This document shows, piece after piece, positions 50,601 to 61,670 of a stretch of 64,000 nucleotides of DNA. Within the stretch, counting starts at the first letter, position 1. The number at the start of each line of letters is the position of its first letter. The notes under the pieces were generated by a model. The model was not told the DNA's origin. It saw only the letters and a list, made by a program, of their open reading frames with translations, and did not search any database. Origin of the DNA: Paratinospora sagittata. Taxonomy: Eukaryota > Streptophyta > Magnoliopsida > Ranunculales > Menispermaceae. The DNA is taken from positions 14,848,366-14,912,365 of the forward strand of contig CM069611.1 in NCBI GenBank assembly GCA_035771175.1, given 5' to 3'. The position numbers and the translations under genes are program-made.

Positions 50601-53600
50601 GAGATTTGTTTCCTATTGTTGATAGATTTGTTTCCTGTACAGAATTATTTCCTTAAGGATTTATTTCCTTTAAGGAATATAGCAGTTACTAAAATTGTAA
50701 ATGTAGCCATAAGTATATAGCCCTGTATGTCTATATATATGGAGTCCCTCCATTAAGACATTACACAAGAATAAAGATCCTTTCTCTTCTCCCGTGGATG
50801 TAGGCCATAAAGCCGAACCACGTTATATCTTTGTGTCTTTTATTATTTTAACATGGTATCAGAGCCCTAGTTTTTATTACTGGGAAATCTGTTTCGGCCT
50901 TCATCGCCGGAATCATCATTGTTGGCCTTCATCGCCGTAGCTGCCGGAATCCTCCATCTTCATCACTGTTGCTGCTGCTCGTTGCATCTCCGCTGCCGCC
51001 GCTGTGTATTCGAGACACTGTTATTGTTTTCCTTTTCGTCGATCTGCAACGCAAATCGCGCCTGCACTGTTCATCGTCACTGTTTATTGCCTTTTTTTTC
51101 GATCTGCAACTGTTACTGTTCATCGTCTTCAACTGTCTGTTTCTTCTTCACATCTCTGAAGAACGAAAAAAAAAAAAAAAAAAAAAATGTCGGTTACTTC
51201 CGAAACAGTGCAGATAGAAGAAACAGTTGATAAAATAGAGAAAGGAGAACTACCGAACATTCAAGCCGCCTACAGACTTGATGGAAAAAATTATTTGAAG
51301 TGGTCTCAGCTGGTACGTACTTTTCTGAAGGGCAGAGGAAAACTAAGTCATCTTCTGGGCACTGGACCTACACCTGGAGACCCTAAGTTTAGGGCGTGGG
51401 ATAACGAAGATGCTTCTATAATGGCATGGCTATGGAATTCAATGGCGCCAAATATTAGCGATACATGCATGTTTCTAACTACTGCCAAAGACATTTGGGA
51501 TGCCGTTCATCAGACATACTCTAAGGCCCATGATGCAGCCCAAGTGTATGAAATCAAAGTGAAAGTTGGAACAACAAAACAAGGCAACATGACAGTCACT
51601 GAATATGCAAATGTCTTGAAAAATCTCTGGCAAGAACTTGACCATTATAGGTGTATTGAGACTAAATGCCCTGCAGATGCCGTAATTTTAAAAAACTATA
51701 TTGAGAAGGATCGAGTCTATGACTTCTTGGCTGGACTCAATGCAGAGTTTGATCAAGTAAGAGTTCAAACTCTCAGCAAAGAGTTACTAACTCTGAATGA
51801 GACTATCTCTGCTATCCGGACTGAAGAAAGCAGAAGAAATGTTATGCTCACACCTTAGAAGTTGGAAGGCTCAGCTATGATCGCCAATCGGGGAAATGAT
51901 CAGAGGACACACACTCCGCGCGCTGAATCATCAAAGGTCCCAAATCGAGACAATAGGGACAATCTAAGGTGTACTTATTGTCAGAAGACTAGACATACAA
52001 GGGAGAAGTGTTGGAAATTTCATGGCAAGCCTTCAACTTCCAGTAAAGACTGGGGTTACAACGGAGGACAGCAGAAAACCAGTGGCCACGCATATCTGTC
52101 TACTGAACCAACAATTGCAATCTCCCCGGTGACAGACGGATTCAGCCAAGACGATATTGAAAGATTAAAATCTTTGCTTGGTACTCTTGACAAACCCTCA
52201 GGTACCTGTTCATTGGCCCATTCAGGTAATTTTCCTATTTCTATTGGATTTAACGTCTCGGATAAATCTTTTGCTAACTCTTGGGTTATAGATTCTGGTG
52301 CTACTGATCACATGACCAATTCTCCCAATATATTTCATACCTACAACCCATGTCCTAGTAGTCGGAAAATAGCCACAGCTGATGGATCATTAACCACAGT
52401 TGCTGGTATAGGTGATGTTCACATCAGCCCCACCCTTACACTCAGAAATGTTCTTCATGTTCCTAAACTATCTACCAATCTTATCTCTATTAAAAAATTG
52501 ACCCATGATCTGAGTTGTAATGTGACCTTCCCTACTTACTGTGCATTTCAGGACCAGGACTTGGGGACGATGATTGGACATGCTAAGGAACAGGACGGGT
52601 TGTATTACCTTGAGACACCAGTACATCCTATCAAGAGTACCACTTCATTTCTCTCTGAGCACAAACTTTCCAATAAAGAAAAGCTATGGCTCCATCATCG
52701 CCGCCTTGGCCATCCTTCTTTTCAATCTCTTAAAATCATGTTTCCTTTTTTGTTTAAATCTCTGAATGTTGAAGATTTTCATTGTGAAGTGTGTGAACTT
52801 GCGAAACACAAACGTATATCTTTTCCACTTAGCAATGACAAAAGTTCAGATCCTTTTGATCTCATTCATAGTGATATTTGGGGTCCTTCTCCAATCCCTA
52901 ATGTTTCTGGAGCGCGATGGTTTGTGTCATTCATTGATGATTGTACTAGAGTCTCGTGGATATTCTTATTAAAACAAAAATCCGATGTGAGCTTTATTCT
53001 CCCTACCTTCCATAACATGATACACACCCAGTTTGGTGCTAAAATCAAGAGATTTCGATCTGACAATGCTCGAGACTATTTTAATCAAACATTGACCAAT
53101 TACTTCCAAACTGAGGGGATCATTCATGAATCATCCTGTGTTCACACTCCACAACAAAATGGAGTTGCTGAAAGAAAAAACGGTCACCTACTTGATACAA
53201 CCCGAGCCTTTTTATTTCAGCATAATATGCCTAAGTCCTATTGGGGGGAAGCTGTCCTTACTGCAACACATCTTATTAACCGTCTACCATCCCGGACCCT
53301 TGATTTCAAAAGTCCTATGGAAAAGCTACGTCAATTTTATCCTAAGCTTAAAATCTCCAATAATCTTATACCTAAAATATTCGGGTGTGTTTCATTTGTC
53401 CATGTTCACCAACCCAACAGGGGAAAGTTGGACCCTAGAGCTCTTAAGTGTGTTTTTGTCGGATACTCTTCCACTCAAAAGGGATATAAATGCTATCATC
53501 CGCCATCAAAGAAATTCTTTGTCTCAGCCGATGTCACTTTCTATGAACCTGAGCCCTATTTTACCGCTCCTTCTCTTCCGGGGGAGAATGTCATCCTGGA

Positions 53601-56600
53601 AGATAAGGATCGGAACTCCCTTGATAACCCTTTTGACCTTTTTGACTCCTTTACTCTCCAACAAACCAAACCTGAATCTCCCACAACCCCTGTACCCAAT
53701 GACGAACCTAAGGATCGGATGACTGGACAAGTGTACTCAAGGAATAAAGCCGCAGCTCCTGAACCAATGCAAGCTCAAGAATCTGAACCAATCCCTGAGA
53801 ATGAGGTAACAAACCCTGAACCCTCCTTACAAATTTCATTAGTTCCTGAAACTAACAATGATCTTTTAGCCTCTGACAATGACCTTCCCATTGCCATTAG
53901 AAAGGGAACAAGGGAATGCACTAAACATCCCTTGTATCCATTATCTCATGTTGTATCCTTTGAGAAGTTCTCACAAACCCATAAGAGTTTCCTTACCAGC
54001 CTAAATAATATCCAGACTCCTACGTCATTATCCGAGGCTTTATCTAATACAAATTGGAAACAAGCTATGAATGTGGAAATGGAAGCCCTGGAGAAAAATA
54101 CAACATGGGAGTTGGTAGACTTGCCTCCAGGAAAGAAACCTGTTGGATGCAAATGGGTTTATACAGTAAAATACAAAGCAGATGGGTCACTAGAGCGCTA
54201 CAAGGCAAGATTGGTAGCCAAAGGATATACTCAGACATATGGTGTGGACTATCAAGAGACATTTGCTCCAGTTGCAAAAATGAATACTGTGAGACTTCTT
54301 TTGTCATTGGCAGCTAATTATGACTGGGATCTGCAACAATTTGATGTAAAAAACGCATTTTTACATTGGGATTTAGAGGAAGAAATCTATATGGAAGTAC
54401 CTCCAGGATTTGGCACCACAGATAAAGTGTGCAAATTAAAAAAGGCCCTGTATGGACTTAAGCAATCTCCGAGGGCATGGTTTGGTCTGTTTGCCAAAGT
54501 AATGACAAGTATGGGATATAAACAAAGCCAAGGAGATCACACTTTGTTTATTAAGCACTCGACTTCAGGGGGAGTTACAGCTCTATTAGTGTATGTTGAT
54601 GACATCATCATGACAGGAAACAATGAGAACGAGAGACAAAACTTGAAGCGGTGTTTGACCGAAGAATTTGAGATCAAGGAATTAGGGAGATTGAAATACT
54701 TCCTAGGGATTGAAGTGGCACACTCTAAACATGGAATCTTTATCTCTCAACAGAAGTACATTACAGACCTTCTTAAAGAAACAGGGAAACTAGCATGCAA
54801 ACCAATGAATACTCCTATTGATCTTAATCACAAGCTTGGAGAAGCTGAAGAAGCGCCGACTGTTAATAAAGAGACGTATCAAAGACTAGTAGGAAGACTC
54901 ATCTATCTCTCTCACACAAGACCTGATATTGCATATGCAGTGAGTGTAATAAGTCAGTTCATGCACAATCCTAAAGATATTCATTTGCAAGCGGCTAATC
55001 GCGTTCTACAGTATCTTAAAGGGACTCCAGGACAGGGTATCTTATTTAAACGACACACAGGAATGGTTCTTGAAGCATATACTGATTCAGACTATGCTGG
55101 TTCAGTAGTTGACAGAAGATCAACTACTGGATATTGTACATTTCTTGGTGGGAATTTGGTGACATGGCGAAGTAAAAAACAGAATGTAGTGGCCAGATCT
55201 AGTGCTGAAGCAGAATTCCGAGCAATGGCACAAGGGGTTTGTGAGTTATTATGGTTGCAGATAATTTTAACAGATTTGAAAATACACTGGGATGGCCCTA
55301 TGAGACTCTATTGTGACAATAAATCTGCAATTAGCATTGCCCATAGCCCAGTTCAACATGATCGAACCAAGCATATAGAGATTGATAGACACTTTATTAA
55401 AGAGAAGCTTGATAGTGGGTTGATCTGTACTCCATATATGTCTACCAATAATCAGCTCGCCGATATGCTCACTAAAGGGTTAAATCATACTGCATTTCAA
55501 GCAAATGTGTCCAAGCTGGGAATGGTAAACCTTTATTCACCAGCTTGAGGGGGAGTGTTGAGATTTGTTTCCTATTGTTGATAGATTTGTTTCCTGTACA
55601 GAATTATTTCCTTAAGGATTTATTTCCTTTAAGGAATATAGCAGTTACTAAAATTGTAAATGTAGCCATAAGTACATAGCCCTGTATGTCTATATATATG
55701 GAGTCCCTCCATTAAGACATTACACAAGAATAAAGATCCTTTCTCTTCTCCCGTGGATGTAGGCCATAAAGCCGAACTACGTTATATCTTTGTGTCTTTT
55801 ATTATTTTAACAGTTATTTATATTGGGGAGAAATTCATGGGCATGTGGAGTGTTAGTTTTTTTTTTTTTTTTAAAGAATCTATACTTTTCATTTTTTCTT
55901 TTTCAATTAAGTAGCTAGTGTGTTGACATTGTTTGATGTAACATTTGAAATTTGGTTTCTCTTGAAGATGTAGAAATTATGGTGTTTCCATTCTCCTTTT
56001 CATAGCGGGGGAATTTACCAAATGCCCCTGATAGCAAAAAATATGAAAGATTTGGTGACCTCTCAATAGTATTTCTAGATATAGGAAACTTTTGGCCATG
56101 TTAGTGTCGTCCTACATGACTGAAGGATTTTTTTAATTTTTAAAAGAACTTACTAGTGAAACTGCCTGTTCAATGGATGATTTCAATAATAACTAGAAAA
56201 CACTCGTTGAACGAGCGTCCTATTCCATGCTTAAAAAAATAGAGATGGAAAAAGATGCTTGTCTTTCCTTTTTCACGGTCACATGTTGAATGAGCAACTT
56301 ATCTTGTGCTCATAAGAAAAGAAAAAAAATCTTAAAGCTATCGAGCAAGAGTAGAATTCATTGATCTTGGCTAGAGCTGCTTATCCCAAATTTAAAACCA
56401 AATTTAATTTCTTTTGACAATTATATCCATTCCATTTGTTCCAAATTTAGTGACGTAAATGTTACTTCTTGGTCCAACTTAAGTTAACATGCGACTGCTC
56501 AAATGTTTCCTCTATTATTTGGTTGTTTCATATTTCCCATTCTTCTGTAAATTCTTCTAGTTTTCTTTTCATTAAATGCATTAAAGTATTCTTTTCTAAT

Positions 56601-58976
56601 TTCTATTTTACTTATGTTACATTGTTACAAATATTTTCCTCCTTTTTATCTTAAGTATTACATTAAGTATGCCTCTTTAAATAGTTATACTTTCACCTGT
56701 CTTATTTTTTAATATGTTTTTTTGGTTTTTAATGTGTGGACGCAAAATCAAAAAGTGTGCAATGCAGTAAATTTTTTTTTTCTTCTTTTCATACAAGACT
56801 TGACTTCTAATTGTGGAATATCTATATAGTTATATATATGATTTATTTGTGTAAAATTAATTAATTATTTACACAAGGAGTTATAATAAATTATATGCAA
56901 TGCATAGGCTTCGCTTTGGTGACACCTAGGCATTATCTTGACACCTTGACAACATTGTTGCAAGTCGAGTAGCTTAATTGAGAGTCAGAAGCTTCAAACA
57001 AGGCAAAATGAGAAAGAGAGGAAAATAACATGGTTAAAAAATTCTTCGAAATTTGGCGAACTTCCACGAATTTTTTCTTTTCTTTTTTTTTACCATTGAA
57101 GTACGAAGTGGATGTAATATAAAAAATGCAAAAATTGTCGAAATAATTCGATAAAATTCAAAAAAATTGATAAACTTCGATAAAATTTCTATTTTTCAAT
57201 TCAAAAATGCAAAAATTCGACAAAAAATTTGACAAAATTTGACAGAGAAGTAAAAAAATGTTATTTCATCAATAGAAAACAAAGAAGTACCAATAATTAT
57301 GTATTATTTTCAACTTCATCAACCAACATAGCAATATAAATTAGAAAAACAAATAAATTTGTTTCTTCTAAAAAAAAAAAAAAATTTAAAAAATAATTTA
57401 ACAAGCTAACAAATTATGTAGTTTATGGGATATGTTTTACAAAAAAGAGAAGAATAGAAGCAAAAATATAAATAAATAAATAAATAAAATTGAAATAAGA
57501 TAAAAACTTAAAAATAAATTAAAAGAGTTCTGAAAGCCATCTTTTTTTAGTTAACTCTTAAAAAATAAGATTAAAAAATAATACATTTAAATAATAAACT
57601 AATAAATTAAGCATGGTGAAATTCAAACTAGCAAAGTATATGGTCGAGAAGCAAGCAACAACAAAATTAAATATCAAAACAAAGAAAATAAATTAAGACC
57701 AAAAGCCACCATTTCAAATTCATCATCCCACTTAACAAAATTGATTTTGTTAGGTCACTTATTGGTATTTTTATGTATTAAAAGTGTCTATTTATATTAG
57801 TTTTTAGCTTATAATATAATAAATCTAGATATTTAAGCATATATGCAAAAAATTTCTAAACTTCTCTAATTTAGCGATTTTTTACAAAAATTCCCTATGT
57901 TGAATTAAACTTCTCCAAATTAATTTTAATTTTCAAGTGACCGAAGTCAAGCCGAAATCGAATTTTCGATCCTTGGAAAGCAATAATCCAAATTTTGGCC
58001 AAGAACTCATCCTCCAAAAGAAGAAATGAATGAAATTTGCCCTTGTGTTGGAGGCATGAAGTGGAGAGAATTCAGAGAAATGAATAGCATTTGCATTCCG
58101 GGGAATGTGCAAAATTCAGGTTCTCCACTAGGAGCAGAGAGAAATGAACATCATTTCTACAAGATATTTATCCTCACACTTGTTGAAGACCTGGAGAGTG
58201 GAGACAAATGGATGGCTACACTTGTGTAGGAGAGAAACCAATGTCTCCACCTGCATGACTACACTTATGATGGTGTCTTTGATGGAGAGAAATGAACATA
58301 AAGAGATCCCCAACTTGGAGCTTGTTTTTCAGTTGAAAACCTACAATAACAATGAGATGTTATGAAATGCTTTATTTTCAACAGATTTTTGTGGGAACAA
58401 TGAAGAAATAAAACCTTAGCTATCCCTTGCATTGTAGAGAGGAGACCAAGAACATGGTTTTAGCATTTAATGGTTTACCCCTAACTCTAGGGGTACTAAA
58501 AAGTAGGCCTTAATAAAATGACATATTTACCCCTAACTCATGGTTGTGCTCACTTCTCTGGTTATTAATGTCCAGACCTGGCCTGGTTTAACAAATGGAC
58601 TTAAAATTTTGTCCATTCCTAGCATGGTTCCCTAATGTTATTTTCTTTACTGTTTTCAAACCCACCAAGTTTTTATTGGTCATTGTGCGTAACACTTTGT
58701 TCATGTGTCATTCCATCACATGCATCTACATTTTCATCACGCTGTTGACATTATCAAAGAGTGATCTTTGCATACTTATTGATATATTGTTTTTGCTTGT
58801 CTTTTGTTGGTGATCATTAGGTAAGCATCATGAACAATGTGAACACTTCTGTTGGTAATACCTCTGTCGGAGAAGAGGAATACACACTATATGGGAAATC
58901 TACAATTACAAAGGTCTTAAGAGGGGTCACTTTCCAAATATCAGCCAACACTTTCTTCCAAACAAACACATACCAG
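35648..58976 (+). CDS. RumA/RlmD-type RNA (uracil-5-)-methyltransferase, 5' part, six exons
   Basis: Predicted SAM-dependent enzyme that makes 5-methyluridine in rRNA or tRNA. Exons: 35648-35983, 37256-37498, 37612-37773, 47986-48095, 50240-50348 and 58821-58976, all GT-AG, giving 372 codons with no break. Residues 1-40 are rich in Arg, Ser and Ala, so an organelle transit peptide is plausible. A TRAM domain follows ('LAFKGKGVCKV' to 'RALPGERFLGRVTRK'). Exon 2 starts the Fe-S cluster motif 'CEHASYCGGCK' (Cys-x5-Cys-x2-Cys). 'FHYRNKMEFSFG' spans exons 2-3, 'CHSHVGFLKHLMLR' is in exon 4, and 'FQISANTFFQTNTYQ' ends exon 6, where the family normally runs into the SAM-binding motif. That domain and the catalytic cysteine must lie beyond 64000. 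Introns 3 and 5 (10.2 and 8.5 kb) carry copia elements. A second in-frame ATG at codon 6 is an alternative start. Confidence 0.9.
36219..36860. mobile_element. Possible MITE with a solo-LTR-like insert in intron 1
   Basis: The outer ends 'GGGTCTGTTTGATAGCTG' and (inverse) 'TTTGTTTAGTTGCC' resemble each other, as in plant MITEs. Inside, 36446-36700 looks like a short copia LTR: start 'TGTTGAACCTTCAG', a TATA-like 'AGTATAAAAAGCAGAGC', and a leader with 'GAATTAATGAAAATACTG'. No exact target duplication was found for either. Confidence 0.35.
37774..38680. other. 5' part of intron 3
   Basis: AT-rich intron sequence after exon 3. No repeat boundary, exon or structured RNA is evident. Some text near 37960-38230 looks like decayed retroelement sequence, but no motif supports a call. 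Confidence 0.3.
38680..40140 (-). mobile_element. L1-type LINE reverse transcriptase fragment
   Basis: On the - strand, from high to low coordinates: 'WLVSPFEEDEVKRQ' (39.6 kb, start of the RT region), 'ISLIDNLYKLIHKVL' (39.3 kb) and 'NKSPKEKFKDTRGLKQLDPLSP' in part (38.9 kb). These match the order of plant L1-type RT motifs (PISLIGSLYK and RGLRQGDPLSP types). Many stops and frameshifts are present and the YADD motif was not found. A 26-bp tandem duplication lies at 38970-39019. Confidence 0.7.
40141..41761. other. Intron 3 sequence with minor repeats
   Basis: Non-coding. Around 40440-40620 resembles the 3' part of an LTR, but no edges could be fixed. A 17-G run occupies 41158-41174. Nothing resembles a host exon. 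Confidence 0.3.
41762..42016 (+). repeat. 5' LTR of Copia-1
   Basis: 255 bp, starting TGTTGTGG and ending TTTTACAACA. Contains a TATA-like 'CTATATATATGG'. Followed directly by the primer-binding site. Confidence 0.9.
42679..43701 (+). pseudogene. Copia-1 gag and zinc knuckle (frameshifted)
   Basis: Starts MSITSEIVQTDEVVDKTEKG. The gag core has 'YLRWSQLVFTFLKGKG' and 'DIWDGVHQTYSKAHDAA'. One extra base near 43045 shifts the frame relative to the sister element at 51.2 kb; the second part continues 'TVTEYANVLKNLWQKL' to the CCHC knuckle 'CTYCQKARHTREKC'. The reading stops being homologous at about 43701, where the inverted segment begins. Confidence 0.85.
43702..46167 (-). pseudogene. Copia-1 inverted segment: protease, integrase, RT
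   Basis: Reads on the - strand from 46167 (protease region) through integrase ('WLHHRCLGHPSFRTLK', later 'ATHLINRIPSRTLGFKSP') to RT ('WVYTVKYKTDGFLECYKAR', 'QQFDVKNAFLHGDLEEEIYM', and 'MYVDDVIMTGN' at the 43.76-kb end). It corresponds in order to about 52209-54651 of the sister element, but is flipped. Several stops break it. Junctions share only one to two bases with the sister sequence. Confidence 0.88.
46168..47066 (+). pseudogene. Copia-1 RT end and RNase H (broken)
   Basis: The + strand resumes with the residues just after YVDD. An early stop lies in 'HSK*GIF' near 46240. RNase H motifs are visible: 'YTDSDYAGSV', 'KKQNVVAKSSAEAKF' followed by a stop, then 'LYCDNKSAISIAHNP' and 'DRTKHIEIDRHFIKEK'. 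Ends with 'VNLYSPA', as in the sister element. Confidence 0.85.
47074..47334 (+). repeat. 3' LTR of Copia-1
   Basis: 261 bp, starting TGTTGTGAAG and ending TTTTACAACA, preceded by a short purine-rich tract 'GAGGGAGAG'. It differs from the 5' LTR by several transitions and short indels. Confidence 0.9.
47335..47720 (-). mobile_element. LINE 3' end, split by Copia-1
   Basis: A T-run (47336-47346) followed by 'TTGACAAGAAAC' is the 3' terminus of a LINE read in reverse, as at 12098. The Copia-1 target CTTTT is part of this tract, so the copia element landed in an older LINE tail. The following sequence is non-coding or too decayed to read. Confidence 0.5.
48096..50239. other. Intron 4
   Basis: 2.1-kb intron with GT-AG ends. 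It holds the repeat copy at 49320-49625; the remainder is AT-rich with no gene. Confidence 0.5.
49320..49625. repeat. Dispersed repeat, partial copy (fuller copy at 59148-60912)
   Basis: Matches 60640-60910 almost throughout: 'TTCATTTTAATCC', 'GCATGTGATTTTT', 'GCAAGCCTCAAG', 'CCAAGCCCAATT' and the end 'ATGAAATAAATGATGTGTAAA'. Only the 3' portion of the family is present here. Confidence 0.7.
50597..50853 (+). repeat. 5' LTR of Copia-2
   Basis: 257 bp, TGTTGAG ... TTTTAACA. Has a TATA-like 'CTATATATATGG' near 50733. Identical to the 3' LTR except for two transitions. Confidence 0.95.
51187..55548 (+). CDS. Copia-2 gag-pol polyprotein with one internal stop
   Basis: A single frame of 1454 codons broken only by TAG at 51856-51858 (codon 224); the sister element has a sense codon there. 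Domains in order: gag core (about 1-220), CCHC zinc knuckle (about 262-275), aspartic protease with DSGA (about 369), GAG pre-integrase HHCC zinc region (about 500-540), integrase core with Asp563, Asp626 and Glu662 as likely DDE residues, reverse transcriptase with YVDD (1136-1139), and RNase H with 'YTDSDYAGSV' and 'RSSAEAEFRAM'. The RT has FLHWD where most copies, including Copia-1, have FLHGD. The 5' leader ends in a long A-run directly before the ATG. Apart from the stop, it looks functional; the stop separates gag from pol, so pol would need readthrough or trans supply. Confidence 0.92.
55556..55812 (+). repeat. 3' LTR of Copia-2
   Basis: 257 bp, starts TGTTGAG right after the polypurine tract, ends AACA before the GTTAT target duplication. 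Confidence 0.95.
55818..57049. other. Intron 5 sequence after Copia-2
   Basis: AT-rich, non-coding, with T-runs at 55859-55872 and 56769-56779. No repeat boundary or exon is apparent. Confidence 0.35.
57050..57415. repeat. Dispersed repeat, copy 2 (first copy at 15100-15430)
   Basis: Matches 15100-15430 as described there, in the same orientation. This copy has slightly longer A/T runs. It lies in intron 5 of the methyltransferase gene. Confidence 0.6.
57416..58820. other. 3' part of intron 5
   Basis: Very AT-rich to about 57960, then more balanced sequence with short unconvincing open frames (58026-58365). No family features. Ends at the acceptor before exon 6. Confidence 0.35.
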
Positions 58977-59147
58977 GTATGCACTGAAAATTCGTCTTTT
59001 GTCCTTCAAATCCTGTTATTTTTATGATTTGTTGTTGTTCTAATATCTCCTCATTGTAGATACTTTTATTATCATGTGTCAACTTTTTTTTTTTTAAAAT
59101 AATGAATAAAGTGCAACAATAACAAAGAAGATAATTATAATTTGAGA

Positions 59148-60912
59148 TATTGTTGCGTATTAATTTCAAAATTAAAAATTCTTGCAAGTGCACGGGTTGT
59201 GCAAGTAATAAAATGATGAGTAAGAGTATCGTCCTACAAAGATTAGTGTTAATTATTGAAATTGGTTAAATCTAATTATATTTGATAAATAAAAAATGCG
59301 CCTAAATAGACAATGAAAATAATACTAAATTACCAAAAATCAAATTAACATGCGATGGAGGAATTTTTTTTTTTTTTTCAAAGACAATGAAGTTTGGATT
59401 GAACAAGGGAGCTTAAAACACTAGGGCTATGATTTCTAGGGGTGAAATTGGGTCGGGTCGGGTCGGGTTTTTGCCCCCTAACCCACCCGACCCGATGAGT
59501 CGGGTGGCAGCAAGTTGGACCTGATGCCACCCGACCTAAGGTCGGGTCGGGTCGGGTTGGCCCGCATTTAATAGCCCAATTTTTTTAAAGCTTAATAACT
59601 ACTATTTAAGCTTATATTAGTAATAAAATATGTTGGATTATCATGTATCCAACTGATTAAACTACTATTTAAGCTTTAAAAGATGAGATTTCTCTTTTTT
59701 GAAAGAACTCATATATGTACAAGCCAAGCTACTCTTAAACTTGACTTATGGGAATGATGATGAACTCACATATATATAAATTTTAAGAGGTCCGGTCTGG
59801 TCGGGTTTGGTCGGGTTGCTAAAAAATTAACCTGATCAACCCGACATGTCAATCAAACCCAACCCGACCCGACTTGAAATGGTCGGGTTGAGTCGGGTCG
59901 GTTGGGTTGCTTACACCTCTAATGATTTCACTTGTTAATATGCATGAATTTCCAATTTCATGATAATTGATGTACTTGTCCTATTTGAAGGTCGAAATGC
60001 CCTTAATTAATTTAATAATCTCTCTCGAGCAATGTTAAAAGTCTTTCTAAATGAAAATTTCCTATCTCTCGATGAAAATTAGAACATTTAGAAAGTCGTT
60101 GAGTTCAATGACAATTCATTTAGATCACATAGACTATATAGGTATATCTCTATCCTATACTAATTCTATAGTTTGCATTTCATTGAGCATATAGTGTGCA
60201 TCACCTCTCGATCCTTAATACACTAATTCAAGATCAATTGAATGGTGATCAAGCATTCAAATGCATTAAACACTAAAATGCAAAACTCAATTATAGAAAC
60301 AAATACAATCAATTAACCACTACAATTAGAAATTCATGCAAAATTTCACAAGTTACATCGAGCCCTAGTCTAACAATTTAGCTTATGCTTAAAAATAAAA
60401 TGAAAGATACAATTGCATTAAACATGTTCATCAGCATTGTCCAAATCAAACAAAATAGAAACAAATAAAAGAGAGGAAAAGATTAGAAATGCTCAATTCA
60501 TTGTTTCCCAATTGCTCCTCCTTGTTTCCATCTCCAATTATGCCATTTTCCAAGTTTTTCTCCTCTTCTTTCCAAGTTCCCTTGTGTGCCTCCAAAGCCA
60601 AAAAATGCTTACTTCACTTTCTTTATATATCCTTCATACAAACCCCTAGATTGTTTCATTTTAATCCAATGGTTCTTATTAAATGCCCAAATGAGCATGT
60701 GATTTTTGTGAAGCAAGCCTCAAGTCCAAGCCCAATTTAACCCTCTTTTGGTCTTTATTTACGAATTTTGCCATTAATCCCTCCAATTTTCTACAGAATT
60801 AACAAATAACCCAAATTAACTCTAGTTCACCAAAATTCTCAAATTAAAATATAAAATTAAGCACAATTAATCTAAAAATATGAAATAAATGATGTGTAAA
60901 TTACAACACATC
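59148..60912. repeat. Dispersed repeat, fuller copy, in intron 6
   Basis: Begins near 'TTGTTGCGTATTAATTTC' with 'GCAAGTGCACGGG' and 'GAGTATCGTCCTACA', similar in style to the start of the repeat at 12241. Ends 'ATGATGTGTAAATTACAACACA'. The last 270 bp are shared with 49320-49625. It contains a hAT MITE. No coding region; the short frames at 60437-60740 are chance. Confidence 0.55.
59437..59921. mobile_element. hAT-type MITE, 485 bp, with 8-bp target duplication
   Basis: Flanked by the exact repeat ATGATTTC (59429-59436 and 59922-59929). Ends 'TAGGGGTGAAA' and (inverse) 'TAGAGGTGTAA' are inverted repeats with two mismatches. Both halves carry repeated 'GGGTCGGGTC' words in opposite orientation, so the element can fold back. 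It is nested in the dispersed repeat, so it is the younger of the two. Confidence 0.85.
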
Positions 60913-61419
60913 AGACATTTTCTATGCTCAACGTCACTAACCATCTCCATCATAGAGCAGGGAATCCCCCAATGGAGAAGTATAATAATCAACTAACTAG
61001 TCAGCCACCCGGCTAGCCTGTATCCAGAAATGTTGGCAAGAAATCTCTTATGATGGCACTTTTGACTTTTGCATTCATTACTAAGCCCCCAATTTATCAT
61101 TATTTTCAGAACATCTAAACTATGTGAGATGTGGATGTTATGCAAGGAAAGTAAGTTTGTTGTAAACATAAACTTTTTGTTTTCTAGAATATATTCAAAT
61201 GTTCCAAAGCCAAAAGCAAAATACTTGTACTGCAAATTTGTCTGTTAATTCATTTCAACTCAACTCAGCTAAGCTTTTTTTCAACTACATGGCTCCAACT
61301 AGATGAATATGCTTCCTACACCCTACTCTATTACCAGCTAAGCCTACAATTATCTTACAAGTAGCTATCAATCTTAGCTATCTATTTTAATATTATTTTA
61401 GGTCTTTTTCTTCCTCCTA
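60913..61419. other. Intron 6 sequence
   Basis: Non-coding, no repeat recognised. Confidence 0.3.
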
Positions 61420-61670
61420 TTATTCCATTAGTTGTCAATAGTTATTCTTCCTAACTAGTGCATCTAATTGTCTTTCTTGTATGTATTCAAACCATTTTAA
61501 TTGATATTCTCTCATTTTGTATATAAGTGGGTCTATTCCTACCATTTTTTTTTTGAATTTGTTTATTTTTAGTTTTATCTTTTCATATTTTACCATATAT
61601 TTGTCTTAACATGTGCATTTTCATATAGAATTTTCCTACAAACTTAATTGGATTTCGTCGATCATACACT
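61420..61670 (-). mobile_element. RTE-type LINE, degenerate C-terminal region
   Basis: On the - strand the translation includes 'KMHMLRQIYGKI', later 'YKMREYQLKWFEYIQERQLDA', which matches the conserved C-terminal text of plant RTE LINEs (MLRWMCG ... MRENRLRWFGHVQRRP type). Stops are present. It is related to the fragment at 5470-5810. Confidence 0.6.

Larger units (their letters stand above)
50597..55812 (+). mobile_element. Nearly intact Ty1-copia retrotransposon (Copia-2)
   Basis: 5216 bp with 257-bp LTRs (50597-50853 and 55556-55812) that differ at only two positions, and a perfect 5-bp target duplication GTTAT (50592-50596 and 55813-55817). A primer-binding site 'TGGTATCAGAGC' starts at 50854 and a polypurine tract 'GAGGGGGA' lies just before the 3' LTR. 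One long polyprotein frame is interrupted by a single stop. At common plant substitution rates, two differences in 257 bp suggest insertion well under a million years ago. It lies in sense in intron 5 of the methyltransferase gene. Same family as Copia-1. Confidence 0.95.

Noticed and set aside
58026..58365. Overlapping 60-73 codon frames before methyltransferase exon 6
   Set aside because: They mirror each other on both strands and have no family features; intron sequence.
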